A DNA stretch of 49,658 bases from Rhodobacterales bacterium 32-67-9 (GCA_002280515.1 NCEA01000026.1:1-49658), one strand, 5' to 3'. Positions 8,762-17,045 are shown, counted from the first letter of the stretch. The notes: generated by a model from the letters alone, not told the origin. Program-made: numbers and translations.

Positions 8762-9336
8762 GCCCCCTCGGGCCGGGCAAGGTCGAACCGGCGCCCGGTG
8801 GCGAACTGCGCCTCCAGAAGCTCGATCCCGACGGTTTCCGCGCCGCCCTTGCCGCCCGCCTCGATCAGCACCAGCGCGCCGTAATCGTCGGCCATCGCCC
8901 GCAGGATGCCGGCAAAGACCGCGCCGAACCCGTCATGATCGGCGGCGCAGATCAGCGTGTACCGCCCCGGCCCGGTTGTCTTCAATTCCAGCCCCGGCAT
9001 GTCGAGCTCCGGCACGGCGAGGTGCACCCGGTCCGGCAGTTCGTCGAGCGATTGCAGGAAATCGGCATAATCGACCCCGCCGAAACGCAGGAGCCGGCGC
9101 AGCGGCTCCAGCCCGACGAGGTAGATCCCGATATCTTCCAGCAGTGCTTCGCGCGGCTTGCCCAATTGTCGCGCGGCGGCGTCGATCATCGCATCGGTCA
9201 GCCCGTCGTCATAGACCAGCAGCGCCTCGAACCCGTTCGGATCGATCCCGGCCGCTTCGGCGACAGAGGTCCAGAGCGCGACGCCATAGGTGTCGCGCAG
9301 GAACCACTGTACCGACCGGTTGACGAGCCCGTGCAT
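8758..9336 (-). CDS. H-NOX (heme NO/oxygen-binding) domain protein lacking heme-ligand residues
   Basis: 192 residues, a stand-alone H-NOX. The N-terminus MHGLVNRSVQWFLRDTYG and the segment FLQSLDELPDRVHL align without gaps to bacterial H-NOX and soluble guanylate cyclase beta. The proximal heme His expected in the pattern H-D-x-[IV]-H-L is Pro101 here, while the second His (H105) is kept. The YxSxR heme-propionate motif is replaced by C130-A-A132-D-H134. Ordinary heme binding is therefore doubtful although the fold seems intact. The start is preceded by GGAAGG. It lies upstream of and overlaps the HNOBA-GGDEF gene, the usual partner type for H-NOX. A rewired or heme-independent sensor is the inference. 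Confidence 0.85.
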   Translation of the reverse strand: MHGLVNRSVQWFLRDTYGVALWTSVAEAAGIDPNGFEALLVYDDGLTDAMIDAAARQLGKPREALLEDIGIYLVGLEPLRRLLRFGGVDYADFLQSLDELPDRVHLAVPELDMPGLELKTTGPGRYTLICAADHDGFGAVFAGILRAMADDYGALVLIEAGGKGGAETVGIELLEAQFATGRRFDLARPEGA

Positions 9337-9411
9337 CTGACCTTCCGCTTGCGCGCAGCAAGCCTAGGCCGGACCGCGTTAAGAAAGGGCAAAACCCGGC
9401 CGGGGCGCCGA

Positions 9412-10965
9412 TCAGAAATCGGTGGGCGCGCCGCCCTCTTCCTTGCGCCGCGCGACGAAGGCCTGCAATTCCTCGCGGATGGCCTCCTCCATCGGGGGCG
9501 CCTCGAAATCGGCGAGGATTGCCTTGGCGATGCGGTGGGCGCGTTCCGCCGTCCAGACCGACCCGTCGAGTTGCCAGGCCTCGTAATTGCGCCAGTCCGA
9601 GACAATCGGCGCATAGAAGGCATTGGCGTAGCGGTCCTGGGTGTGCTGGCAGCCGAAGTAATGCCCTTCCGGTCCGACTTCGCGGATCGTGTCGATGGCG
9701 ATGTCCTCGGGCGTCGTCGACCAGGTGGCGGGCTCCATGTAGCGTTGGAGCATCTGCAGGACCTCGCAGTCCATCACGAACTTCTCGGGGCTGGCGATCA
9801 GCCCGCCCTCCAGCCAGCCGGCGGCGTGATAGACCATGTTGGTCCCCGACTGCATCGCCGCCCAGAGCGAATTCGACGTCTCCCACATCGCCTGGCCGTC
9901 CGGCACATTGGCCGCGCAGACGCCCGAGGAGCGCAGGGGAAGCCCGTAGAACCGCGCCATCTGGCCGGTCATCTGGGTCGCGCGCATGTATTCGGGGGTG
10001 CCGAAGGCGGGCGCGCCCGACTTCATGTCGACGTTCGAGGTGAAGGTGCCGATCATCGAGGGCGATCCCGGTGCGACATATTGCAGAAGCGCGATCGCCG
10101 CCAGCGCCTCGGCCACCGACAGGGTCACCGCGCCGGCCATCGTCACCGGCGCCATCGCGCCGGCGAGCGTGAACGGCGTCACGACGACAAGCTGCCCCGC
10201 CCGCGCCAGCCGCAGCGCCCCGTCGATCATCGGGAAATCGTGCTTCAGCGGCGAGACCGAGTTGATGTTGGTGTACATGCGCGGCTTGGCGCGGAACTCC
10301 TCATGGCTGAGCCCGCCGGCGATGCGGACCATCTCCATCGCGTCCTCGACCCGCTCCTTGCCCAGCGCATAGGCGTGGCAGACCTTGTCGGTCAGCGTCA
10401 GCTTCTCATAGAGGCAGTCGAGGTGGCGGACCGAGGGGTGGATGTCGATCGGCTCCACCGGGTAGCCGCCGGCGAAGTGGATGCAGTTGAAATATTGCGT
10501 CAGCTTGATGAAGTCGCGAAAGCCATCCATGAAGCCCGAGACCTTGCCCCGCGCGAGGTCCCAGTAGTTCGGCGGCGAAGAGACGTTGCCGAAAAGGATG
10601 TGCTGGCCGCCGAAGGGCAGCACCCGTTCGGGGTTGCGCGGCGTGACGGTGAACTGCCGGGGCGCGCGCGCCACCATCTCCATGACGAAATCCTCGTCCA
10701 TGAAGACCGTCTCGCCCTCGACCTTGACCCCCGCCGCGCGGAAGATCGCCAGCGCCTCTTCGTTGAGAAACCGGATGCCGATGTCGCTGAGTATGCGCAT
10801 CGCGCCCTTGTGGATCGCCTGGACGCCCTCGGGGCCGAGCGGTTCGATCGGGCGGTCGGGATTGACCGGAATCCGCCACGGCATCTGGTCGATGGCCTTG
10901 ACGCCCGCGCGTTCCGCGTGGCCGGCCCGTCCGCCCGCGCGCTTGCGCCTGAGTTCGCTTCCCAT
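9412..10965 (-). CDS. Trimethylamine methyltransferase (MttB) family protein, non-pyrrolysine type
   Basis: 517 residues of the MttB superfamily, TIM-barrel methyltransferases that move a methyl group from methylamines or betaines to a corrinoid protein. Typical stretches are GPEGVQAIHKGAMRILSDIG at the N-terminus, MYTNINSVSPLKHD and PDGQAMWETSNSLWAAMQSG. There is no in-frame UAG, so it is of the glycine-betaine-type (MtgB-like) rather than the pyrrolysine subgroup. ATG at 10965 is chosen because GGAGGA lies 7 nt upstream. No corrinoid protein or reductive activator lies nearby, so partners would be elsewhere. The substrate is unknown. A HAD phosphatase gene lies 100 nt upstream on the same strand. 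Confidence 0.85.
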   Translation of the reverse strand: MGSELRRKRAGGRAGHAERAGVKAIDQMPWRIPVNPDRPIEPLGPEGVQAIHKGAMRILSDIGIRFLNEEALAIFRAAGVKVEGETVFMDEDFVMEMVARAPRQFTVTPRNPERVLPFGGQHILFGNVSSPPNYWDLARGKVSGFMDGFRDFIKLTQYFNCIHFAGGYPVEPIDIHPSVRHLDCLYEKLTLTDKVCHAYALGKERVEDAMEMVRIAGGLSHEEFRAKPRMYTNINSVSPLKHDFPMIDGALRLARAGQLVVVTPFTLAGAMAPVTMAGAVTLSVAEALAAIALLQYVAPGSPSMIGTFTSNVDMKSGAPAFGTPEYMRATQMTGQMARFYGLPLRSSGVCAANVPDGQAMWETSNSLWAAMQSGTNMVYHAAGWLEGGLIASPEKFVMDCEVLQMLQRYMEPATWSTTPEDIAIDTIREVGPEGHYFGCQHTQDRYANAFYAPIVSDWRNYEAWQLDGSVWTAERAHRIAKAILADFEAPPMEEAIREELQAFVARRKEEGGAPTDF

Positions 10966-11065
10966 GCCGGTTCCTCCGATGCAGGTCGGCTCAAGAATGC
11001 GGCGCCACGGGATCGCTTCGCCGCCCTTCGCGACGTGAAAGCGTCGTTTTTTGATCTTCGCCGGC

Positions 11066-11785
11066 TCAGCCGGCCGGCGCCACTCCCGCCGCCCCTGCCG
11101 CGATCCAGCCCGGCAGGTGGCCGATATCGGGCAGCACCACATCGGCGAAGGGGCGGAGTTCCTCGGCCTCGGCGATGCCGGTCAGCACTGCGACGGTGCG
11201 CATGCCCGCCGCGCGACCGGCAACGAGGTCATGGCGGCTGTCGCCGACCATCGCCACCGTGCCCGGCGCCAGCCCCTCGGCGCGCGCGAAGGCCAGGAGC
11301 GGGCCGGGGTCGGGCTTGGCGCCGTGGCCCGAGTCGAAGCCCGAGACGAAATGGAAATAGCGCGCGATCCCCGCTGATCGCAGATGGGCATGGGCCGGTT
11401 CCTCGGCATCGTTGGTGGCAAGCCCGATCTTCAGCCCGCTTGCCGCGAACCCGGCGAAGAGCGGCACCAGCGGCACCGCCTCCACCAGTTCCGTCACCGC
11501 AGCAAGCGCGTTCATCCGCGCCACGAGAACCGCGTGATCGGCGCCCGGCAGATGCGGCAGCAGATGCGTGGCGATCTCGGGCGCGGTATGGGCGATAACC
11601 GGGCTGTCGGGTTCGAAATGGCCCGAGACGAGGTCGAAGCCGATCGCCCGCCCGAGCCGTTCGGCCAGGCCGGCCGATCCGCCGGCCAGCTCCTCCAGCA
11701 TCCGCCGCGACCAGCCGCCCCAGGTGGCGCGGAAATCGAAAAGCGTGCCGTCCTTGTCGAAGACGAGACCGTGGATGTCGTTCAT
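11066..11785 (-). CDS. HAD-family hydrolase, phosphoglycolate phosphatase-like
   Basis: 239 residues with all four HAD motifs: DKDGTLFD at residues 10-17 (nucleophile Asp10, acid Asp12), the Thr of LATND near 124, the Lys of GAKPDP near 156, and VGDSRHD near 180. The helical cap between motifs I and II is class C1. Such proteins hydrolyse small phosphate esters; the sequence is closest in pattern to Gph-like phosphatases, but the substrate is not determined. It could be cotranscribed with the MttB-family gene 100 nt downstream. Confidence 0.85.
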   Translation of the reverse strand: MNDIHGLVFDKDGTLFDFRATWGGWSRRMLEELAGGSAGLAERLGRAIGFDLVSGHFEPDSPVIAHTAPEIATHLLPHLPGADHAVLVARMNALAAVTELVEAVPLVPLFAGFAASGLKIGLATNDAEEPAHAHLRSAGIARYFHFVSGFDSGHGAKPDPGPLLAFARAEGLAPGTVAMVGDSRHDLVAGRAAGMRTVAVLTGIAEAEELRPFADVVLPDIGHLPGWIAAGAAGVAPAG

Positions 11786-11857
11786 GATTCCTTCTCTCGG
11801 CCCGTGGCGGGCCCGGCTCCGGCGAAATTGGCCAGTTTCAACAGGGAAGGCAACGCC

Positions 11858-12154
11858 TCAGGTCCAGTGGGCTTCCTCTCCGCCGGGCAAGGCGTGGCGC
11901 GCCGATCTCGGCAGGGTGTAGTCGAACCCTTCGGCATCGCAAAAGGCGATCACCCAGGCATCGTCCATCAGCACGAAATCCAGCACGGAAATCAGGAAAT
12001 CCGGCTCTGCGGCGCGCAATCTCAGCTCAACCGGCGCGGTCCCGGTCGCGCCGAGGAAGACCGGCAGCAAATCCTCCTGCCCCACCAGCCAGCCAAGCGC
12101 CTTCAGCGCCACGGTATCGGCAAATTCCTGCCCGCCCGTCGACCTCTTTGTCAT
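11858..12154 (-). CDS. DUF3572 family protein
   Basis: 98 residues, acidic, with no signal peptide or membrane segment. The N-terminal region (ALKALGWLVGQEDLLPVFLGATG) and the end of the conserved block (LMDDAWVIAFCDAEG) match DUF3572, a small alphaproteobacterial family of unknown function. It diverges from pleD, with about 90 nt between them that should hold both promoters. The neighbourhood with pleD recurs in related genomes from general knowledge, suggesting but not proving a link to cell-cycle or c-di-GMP signalling. Confidence 0.8.
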   Translation of the reverse strand: MTKRSTGGQEFADTVALKALGWLVGQEDLLPVFLGATGTAPVELRLRAAEPDFLISVLDFVLMDDAWVIAFCDAEGFDYTLPRSARHALPGGEEAHWT

Positions 12155-12243
12155 TCCTTACCCGCTTGGAAAGCATTTCTTAACCATTCCGAACAAAGGA
12201 TGAGCGGAAGGGACGCACAAGTAAAGCGAACGGAGTGCCTCGC

Positions 12244-13594
12244 GTGGGCGGCAAGATCCTCATAGTCGACGACGTCGCGACGAATCGCATCGTGCTGAAG
12301 GTCAAGCTTGCCTCGGCCTACTACGAGACGGTTCAGGCCGCCGGCGGGGTCGAGGCGTTGCGCCTGGCGCGGCAGATGCGGCTCGACCTCGTGCTGCTCG
12401 ACGTCGAATTGCCCGACATGAACGGGATCGAGGTTTGCCGGCAACTGAAGGCCGACCCCGCGACCCGCGACATTCCGGTGGTGATGATCACCGCCTTCCA
12501 CGACGTGGCCCGCAAGATGGAGGCGCTTCAGGCCGGCGCCGAGGAAGTGTTCTGGAAACCGCTCGACGAGATGGTGCTGCTCGCGCGGCTGCGCAGCCTG
12601 CTCCGCGCGCGCGAGACGGCCGAACAGCTTGGCCTGCGCGACGGCACCTACCGCGAACTCGGGTTCGCCGAGGCGGCGCAACCCTTCGGCGATCAGGCGC
12701 TCGTGGGGCTGGTGGCCGGGCGGATGGAAACCGCGCTCGCCTGGAAGCGGGAGGTTCAGCCACATCTGTCCGACCGCATCCTGGTTCTCGACCGCGAGGC
12801 GGCTCTCGGCGATTTCGCGAGTGGCAAGGTGCCGGATGTCTTCGTCGTCGCCACCGACCTCACGCGGCCCGGCGACGGGTTGCGGCTGATGTCCGAACTC
12901 CGCTCGCGCGCCGCGACGCGCTTTTCCGCGGTCTGCGTGATGCTGCCGGCCGAGGCGCGGGAAACCGCCGCCGTGGCGCTCGACCTCGGCGCCTCCGACC
13001 TGATCGAGGCGCAGGCCGACCCGGCCGAGATGGCGCTCCGGATCCGCACCCAGATCGCCCGCAAGCGCCAGTCCGACCGGCTGCGGACCTCGCTCGCTGA
13101 CGGGCTGCGTCTGGCGATGACCGATCCGCTGACCGGGCTTCACAACCGCCGCTACGCGCTGCCGCATCTGGCGCGCATCGCCGAACGCGCGGCCTCGGCC
13201 GGGCGGCAATTCGCGGTGATGGTGCTCGATCTCGACCGGTTCAAGTCGATCAACGACACCTTCGGCCACGGCGCCGGCGACGCGGTGCTGATCGAGGTCG
13301 CGGAACGGCTGAAATCGAACCTCCGCGCCGTCGACCTCATCGCCCGGATCGGCGGCGAGGATCGACGCCGCCCAGGCCACCGCCGAACGGCTGCGCCGGG
13401 TGGTCGGGGATCGTCCGGTAAAGCTGCCGGCCGGCGCCCGCAGCATTCCGGTGACATTGTCGATCGGCCTTGCGATCGGCTCCGGCCCGGCCGGCGGGAC
13501 GGTCGAGGATCTGATCGGCCTTGCCGACCGGGCGCTTCTCGGCTCGAAGGCCGACGGGCGCAATCAGGTGACCGTCGGCCGCACCGCCGCCTGA
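12244..13594 (+). pseudogene. pleD: PleD-type response regulator/diguanylate cyclase, frameshifted within GGEEF
   Basis: First receiver domain is intact: acidic pair in ILIVDDVATNR, phosphoacceptor Asp in LLDVELPDMNG, Thr in MITA and Lys in FWKPLD. A second, degenerate receiver follows, then a GGDEF domain (TDPLTGLHNRRYALPHL, LDLDRFKSINDTFGHGAGD). At 13351-13361 the frame reads GGE and then shifts; the rest of the domain (IDAAQATAERLRR to the stop at 13592-13594) continues in the +2 frame. The missing length must be 2 modulo 3. A loss of 23 nt would restore exactly the eight residues normally found there, including the second Glu and Phe of GGEEF. Both flanks are well conserved, so this is either a recent inactivating deletion or an assembly error. 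The start may be GTG at 12244 (GGAG 8 nt upstream) or GTG at 12235. Confidence 0.8.
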
Positions 13595-13619
13595 GACGGG
13601 ATGCCCCGGCAGGCTGTTG

Positions 13620-13971
13620 TCATTTCTTCCGCCAGCCCCGTGCCGCCGCTGCCTCGATCCGGTCGGCAAGCGCCGCCCGCGCCTCCGGCGTCATCGCCGA
13701 CAGCCGTTCGAGGAGGAGCCGGCGGCCCAGGTCGAGCCGTTCGGCGGTGCGCGTGCCCTGTTCGGCCAGCACCGCCTCGGTCGCCGCCCGGTCCCAGGGC
13801 TCGGCGCGGAGCGAGGTGACGAGGCGGGCGAAATCCGCCTCCGCCTCGCGCCGCCTGTCGCGGAAATCCGGGGCCGCCGCGATGAAGGCATCGCGCAGCG
13901 CGGCGCGGTCCTCGCGCGTCAGCGCCTCGGTGAAGGGCCCGAAGCCCACGTCTCACGTCGGATTCCGACAT
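13620..13971 (-). pseudogene. Periplasmic heavy-metal sensor (Spy/CpxP-like), N-terminus lost or frameshifted
   Basis: Residues readable from GTG 13949 to the stop at 13620 (109 aa) match the C-terminal helical part of periplasmic heavy-metal sensor proteins: VGFGPFTEALTREDRAALR, then Arg/Glu-rich helices and RLSAMTPEARAALADRIE. The GTG at 13949 has no ribosome binding site. The proper start is ATG 13971, which follows GGAGGGGTGAGG and lies 2 nt after the upstream stop, but that frame (MSESDV) leaves the family sequence after six codons. The usual N-terminal membrane anchor, about 40-60 residues, is absent. The sequence GACGTGAGACGTGG at the join contains a direct GACGTG repeat, consistent with deletion between short repeats. 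It is the last gene of the ECF sigma cluster. Confidence 0.6.
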
Positions 13972-13973
13972 CC

Positions 13974-14369
13974 TCACCCCTCCCATCCGGTTGCGAGCGC
14001 GAAGACCTCCGCCCCCGGCATCAATTCGACCGTCGCGGCGGCCTCGTCGGCGGGCCAGATCCCGCCGCTCAGAAACCCGGCGTCAGCGCCCCCCGCATAG
14101 CCGAGCCAGAGCCCGGCCACGGTCGCCGTGGCCAGCCCGCCGATGCCGCGCCAGCCGCCGACGGCGGCCGCGATCCACGACAGGGTACCAGCGCCACCGC
14201 CGGCCGGTCGCGTCACGGGCATCGGCTCCGGCGCGCGTGGCATTTCGGCCTCCGCATCGGCGAGGATGCGTGCCATCAAGGCCTCGGACGGCTCCGGCCG
14301 CGCATCGCGCGCGGCACGGAAGAAGCCTTCGAGGAATTCGTCGTCCCGATCCGGATCAGTCATCGCCAT
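13974..14369 (-). CDS. Putative anti-sigma-like membrane protein of ECF sigma cluster
   Basis: 131 residues. The N-terminal acidic, helical part (DDEFLEGFFRAARDARPEPSEALMARILADA) is followed by one hydrophobic segment at about residues 75-93 and a short C-terminal part. The start overlaps the end of the ECF sigma gene by 14 nt and the stop is 2 nt before the next start, so the three genes are translationally linked. A small one-pass protein directly downstream of an ECF sigma gene is commonly its anti-sigma factor; no zinc-binding HxxxCxxC motif is seen, so this role is inferred from position and topology. Confidence 0.65.
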   Translation of the reverse strand: MAMTDPDRDDEFLEGFFRAARDARPEPSEALMARILADAEAEMPRAPEPMPVTRPAGGGAGTLSWIAAAVGGWRGIGGLATATVAGLWLGYAGGADAGFLSGGIWPADEAAATVELMPGAEVFALATGWEG

Positions 14370-14940
14370 ACCCCAGTTCCTCGCGCCGTCCCGCCAGCGC
14401 CTGTGTCAACCCGCGCTTGCCGCGCGCCGTCAGACTTTCCACCGCCTCGACGCCGATCCCCATGATCTCTGCGATCTCGGGGTTGGTCAGCCCTTCGAGG
14501 TGGCGCAGCACCACCGCCTCGCGCTGCCGTTCGGGCAGCGTCATCAGTGCCGCGTCGAGGGCCGCGGCGCGGTCGGCCGCGATCAGCCCCGCCTCAGCAC
14601 CCGGCCGGCCGTCTTCCGGCTCCGGCGCCGCATCGAGCGGCACCGGCCTGCGCCGGCGCAGCCGGTCGGTGCAGAGGTTCGCCACGACCCGGTAGAGCCA
14701 GGTCGAAACCTTCGCCGTGCCCGCCTGCCAGCCCGGCGCCGCGCGCCAGAGCCTCAGCATCGCCTCCTGCGCCACATCCTCCGCCTCGGCCGGGTCGGCG
14801 AGCATTCGCCTCGCCACCCGGACGGCAATCGGCGCGAGCCGATCGGCCAGGGCCCGCGCAGCCACCCTGTCGCCCTGCCCGTAAAGGGCGAGAAGCGTAT
14901 CGTCGGAGCGGTCATCCTGCGCGTCGAGGGCCATGGCCAT
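14356..14940 (-). CDS. ECF-type RNA polymerase sigma factor
   Basis: 194 residues. Sigma region 2 is at about residues 18-85 (RRMLADPAEAEDVAQEAMLRLWR, WLYRVVANLCTDRLRRRR) and region 4 about 125-180 (LPERQREAVVLRHLEGLTNPEIAEIMGIGVEAVESLTARGKRGL). There is no region 1.1 or 3, as expected for ECF sigmas. ATG at 14940 or 14934 both follow a GGAA-type site. It heads sigma/anti-sigma/heavy-metal-sensor genes and lies just downstream of an EF-hand gene on the same strand, suggesting control of a metal or envelope stress response. The target promoter motif was not established. Confidence 0.9.
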   Translation of the reverse strand: MAMALDAQDDRSDDTLLALYGQGDRVAARALADRLAPIAVRVARRMLADPAEAEDVAQEAMLRLWRAAPGWQAGTAKVSTWLYRVVANLCTDRLRRRRPVPLDAAPEPEDGRPGAEAGLIAADRAAALDAALMTLPERQREAVVLRHLEGLTNPEIAEIMGIGVEAVESLTARGKRGLTQALAGRREELGYGDD

Positions 14941-15044
14941 TGTTCCAAAGGCCTAAACCGGAAGGCCATGCGCGACAAAGGGAAAAGTGCCGGGACGGCC
15001 GGGCGCATCCGCCCCGCCCGCCCCGGTGCCGGACGGGTGCGGCG

Positions 15045-15773
15045 TCACTCGGTCGCCCCATCCCCGTCGTCCCAGCCGAACCAGCCGCCGGAATGGCCCA
15101 TGTGGCCGCCCATCTGGCCACCCATGTGGCCGTGGTCATGACCGTGACCTTGACCGCCCATGCGCCCCTGCCGGGCGCCCATCCGGCCACCCATCTGCCC
15201 GCCCTTCCGGTCGGCCATGGCGCCCATCCGCTCGCGCATCGCGTCGATCTCGGCCTCGCTCACCGCGCCGTCACCGTCGGTATCGAGCCGTTCGAAAAGC
15301 CGTCCGGCCATCGGCGGGGCCAGAAGTTCCTCGACGTTGAGCTTGCCGTCGCCGTTGGTATCCTGCGCTTCGATCCGGGCCTTGGCCATCGCGTCCGCCC
15401 GCGCCTGCATCTGCGCCATCATCCGCGCCGAAAGCTCCTCGGCCGAAATCATGCCGTCGCCATCGGCATCGACGCCGGCGACATGCGACTGGCGAAAGGC
15501 GGAGAGTTCGGCCGCGGTGATCTTGCCGTCGCCATCGGTATCCACAGCGGCAAAGTCGAAGCCGGCCATGGGCCCATCCATCACGCCACCCATGCCACCC
15601 ATGCCACCCATGCCGCCCATCATGCCGCCCATCATCTGACCGCCCATCATGCCGTCCATCATCTGACCGCCCATCCGGCCGTTCCGGTCGAAGGCGGAGA
15701 GCGCCGTCGGCGCCGCAAGCGCCGTGGCACCAAGCGTGAGGGCAAGTGCCGCGAGAAGAGAGTTCGAAGCCAT
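15045..15773 (-). CDS. Exported EF-hand protein with Met/Gly- and His-rich segments
   Basis: 242 residues. An N-terminal hydrophobic stretch (LLAALALTLGATALA) acts as a signal peptide. A Met/Gly-rich segment spans about residues 34-66 (GGQMMGGMMGG-type repeats). Four canonical EF-hand loops follow at about 78-89, 102-113, 138-149 and 164-175, each with DxDGDG or DxNGDG ligands. The C-terminus from about 191 is Gly/Met/His-rich (QGHGHDHGHMGGQMGGHMGH). EF-hands bind calcium; the Met and His runs could bind copper or other soft metals. It sits upstream of the ECF sigma cluster, so a periplasmic metal-sensing or buffering role is plausible. Repetitive Met/Gly codons should be checked for length variation. 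Confidence 0.85.
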   Translation of the reverse strand: MASNSLLAALALTLGATALAAPTALSAFDRNGRMGGQMMDGMMGGQMMGGMMGGMGGMGGMGGVMDGPMAGFDFAAVDTDGDGKITAAELSAFRQSHVAGVDADGDGMISAEELSARMMAQMQARADAMAKARIEAQDTNGDGKLNVEELLAPPMAGRLFERLDTDGDGAVSEAEIDAMRERMGAMADRKGGQMGGRMGARQGRMGGQGHGHDHGHMGGQMGGHMGHSGGWFGWDDGDGATE

Positions 15774-15949
15774 GGTGTCGTCCTTTCGGTTTCATCTGCG
15801 GCGGACCGCCCGCCATCTGACCGTTGAACGCAGGTCCCCTCCGGTTCCGTCGCTCCTGACGGAAAAATCGCGCCATATTCGCAATTCCTCCCGGCCGGCC
15901 TTTGCCAGAGGGCCAATCGATGCTACATCGCCGCGACGAGGAGACGCCC

Positions 15950-16348
15950 ATGACCGATGTCACATATTCCGCCGAAGATGACCGCCCCATGCGCCCCGCC
16001 ATGTGGCGCGGCTGGCGCCGGCGCTGCCCGTCCTGCGGCGAGGGGGCGCTCCTCAAGGGCTACCTGAAGGTGCGCGACGCCTGCCCGGCCTGCGGCGAGG
16101 ATCTGTCGCACCACCGCGCGGACGACGGGCCGGCCTATCTCACCATCCTCATCGTCGGGCACCTGATGGCGCCGCTGATCATGTGGGCCTTCGTCACCTG
16201 GCGCCCCGATCCGCTGGTCCTGTCGGGGACCTTCGCGGCCGGCTGCGTGGCGCTGTCGCTCTTCCTCCTGCCACGGCTCAAGGGGATGATCGTGGCGATC
16301 CAGTGGGCCAAGCGGATGCACGGCTTCGGCGGCGTCCGCAATGGCTGA
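15950..16348 (+). CDS. DUF983 family membrane protein
   Basis: 132 residues from ATG 15950, preceded by GAGGAG at 15938-15943. Two CPxCGE knuckles (CPSCGE about residue 26, CPACGE about 46) form a likely zinc ribbon, followed by HHRADDGPAYLTI and two transmembrane helices. This is the DUF983 pattern, whose function is unknown. Its end overlaps the NUDIX gene by 8 nt, so the pair is coupled; the DUF983-NUDIX order is common in Rhodobacterales. Confidence 0.85.
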   Translation: MTDVTYSAEDDRPMRPAMWRGWRRRCPSCGEGALLKGYLKVRDACPACGEDLSHHRADDGPAYLTILIVGHLMAPLIMWAFVTWRPDPLVLSGTFAAGCVALSLFLLPRLKGMIVAIQWAKRMHGFGGVRNG

Positions 16349-17027
16349 GACGGCGCTGGCGGCAACGCCGGTCCGCGACGCCGCGACGATCCTGCTCGTC
16401 CGCCACGATGCCGGCGCTCCGGCGATCCTGATGGGACAGCGCGGCGCCGGCGCTGCCTTTATGCCGAACAAATACGTCTTTCCCGGCGGCGCCATCGACC
16501 CCTGCGACGCCGAGGTTCCGCTTGCGGCCCCGCTCGCGCCCGATTGCGTCCGGCGCCTCGGCAACGCCGCCGCGTCCGGACTCGCGCCGGCGCTGGCCGC
16601 CGGCGCGATCCGCGAGCTTTGGGAAGAGACGGGGCTGCTCCTCGGCGCCCCCGGCGCCTGGCCGGTCCCGGTGCCGGAGGCCTGGCGCGACTTCGCGGCG
16701 ACCGGGCACCGGCCGACCGCGGCGCCGCTCGCCTTCGTCTTCCGCGCGATCACGCCGCCCGGCCGGCCGCGCCGCTTCGACGCGCGGTTCTTCCTCGCCG
16801 ACGCCGCCGACCTTTCCGGCGACCCGGACGATTTCAGCCGCGCCTCGGACGAACTCAGCCACCTCCACTGGGTGCCGATGGCCGAGGCGCGGCGGCTGAA
16901 CCTGCCGTTCATCACCGAGGTCGTCCTCGGCGAAGTCGCGGCCCTCATGGCGCGCGGAGAACCACCCGGTCCGGTGCCGTTCTTCGACAATTCGGGACCC
17001 GAACCGATCTTCCGCCGCCTCGACTGA
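16341..17027 (+). CDS. NUDIX hydrolase
   Basis: 228 residues. The Nudix box is split by an insertion: GGAIDPCDAEVPL near residues 49-61, then AIRELWEETGLLL about 92-104 carrying the catalytic REXXEE helix. Long insertions before the helix are typical of the ADP-ribose/CoA-pyrophosphatase-like branch found beside DUF983. The family hydrolyses nucleoside diphosphates linked to another moiety; the substrate is not predictable here. Translation is coupled to DUF983 by an 8-nt overlap. Confidence 0.85.
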   Translation: MAETALAATPVRDAATILLVRHDAGAPAILMGQRGAGAAFMPNKYVFPGGAIDPCDAEVPLAAPLAPDCVRRLGNAAASGLAPALAAGAIRELWEETGLLLGAPGAWPVPVPEAWRDFAATGHRPTAAPLAFVFRAITPPGRPRRFDARFFLADAADLSGDPDDFSRASDELSHLHWVPMAEARRLNLPFITEVVLGEVAALMARGEPPGPVPFFDNSGPEPIFRRLD

Positions 17028-17045
17028 ACGCAGGGTGATCCGCCG

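Noticed and set aside
8935-11598. 887-codon plus-strand open frame over H-NOX, MttB and HAD genes
   Set aside because: It is antisense to three recognised genes, low-complexity and lacks any conserved motif.
13351-13361. Programmed frameshift in pleD
   Set aside because: No slippery heptamer or downstream structure is evident, and active-site codons themselves are missing, so recoding could not restore the GGEEF motif.
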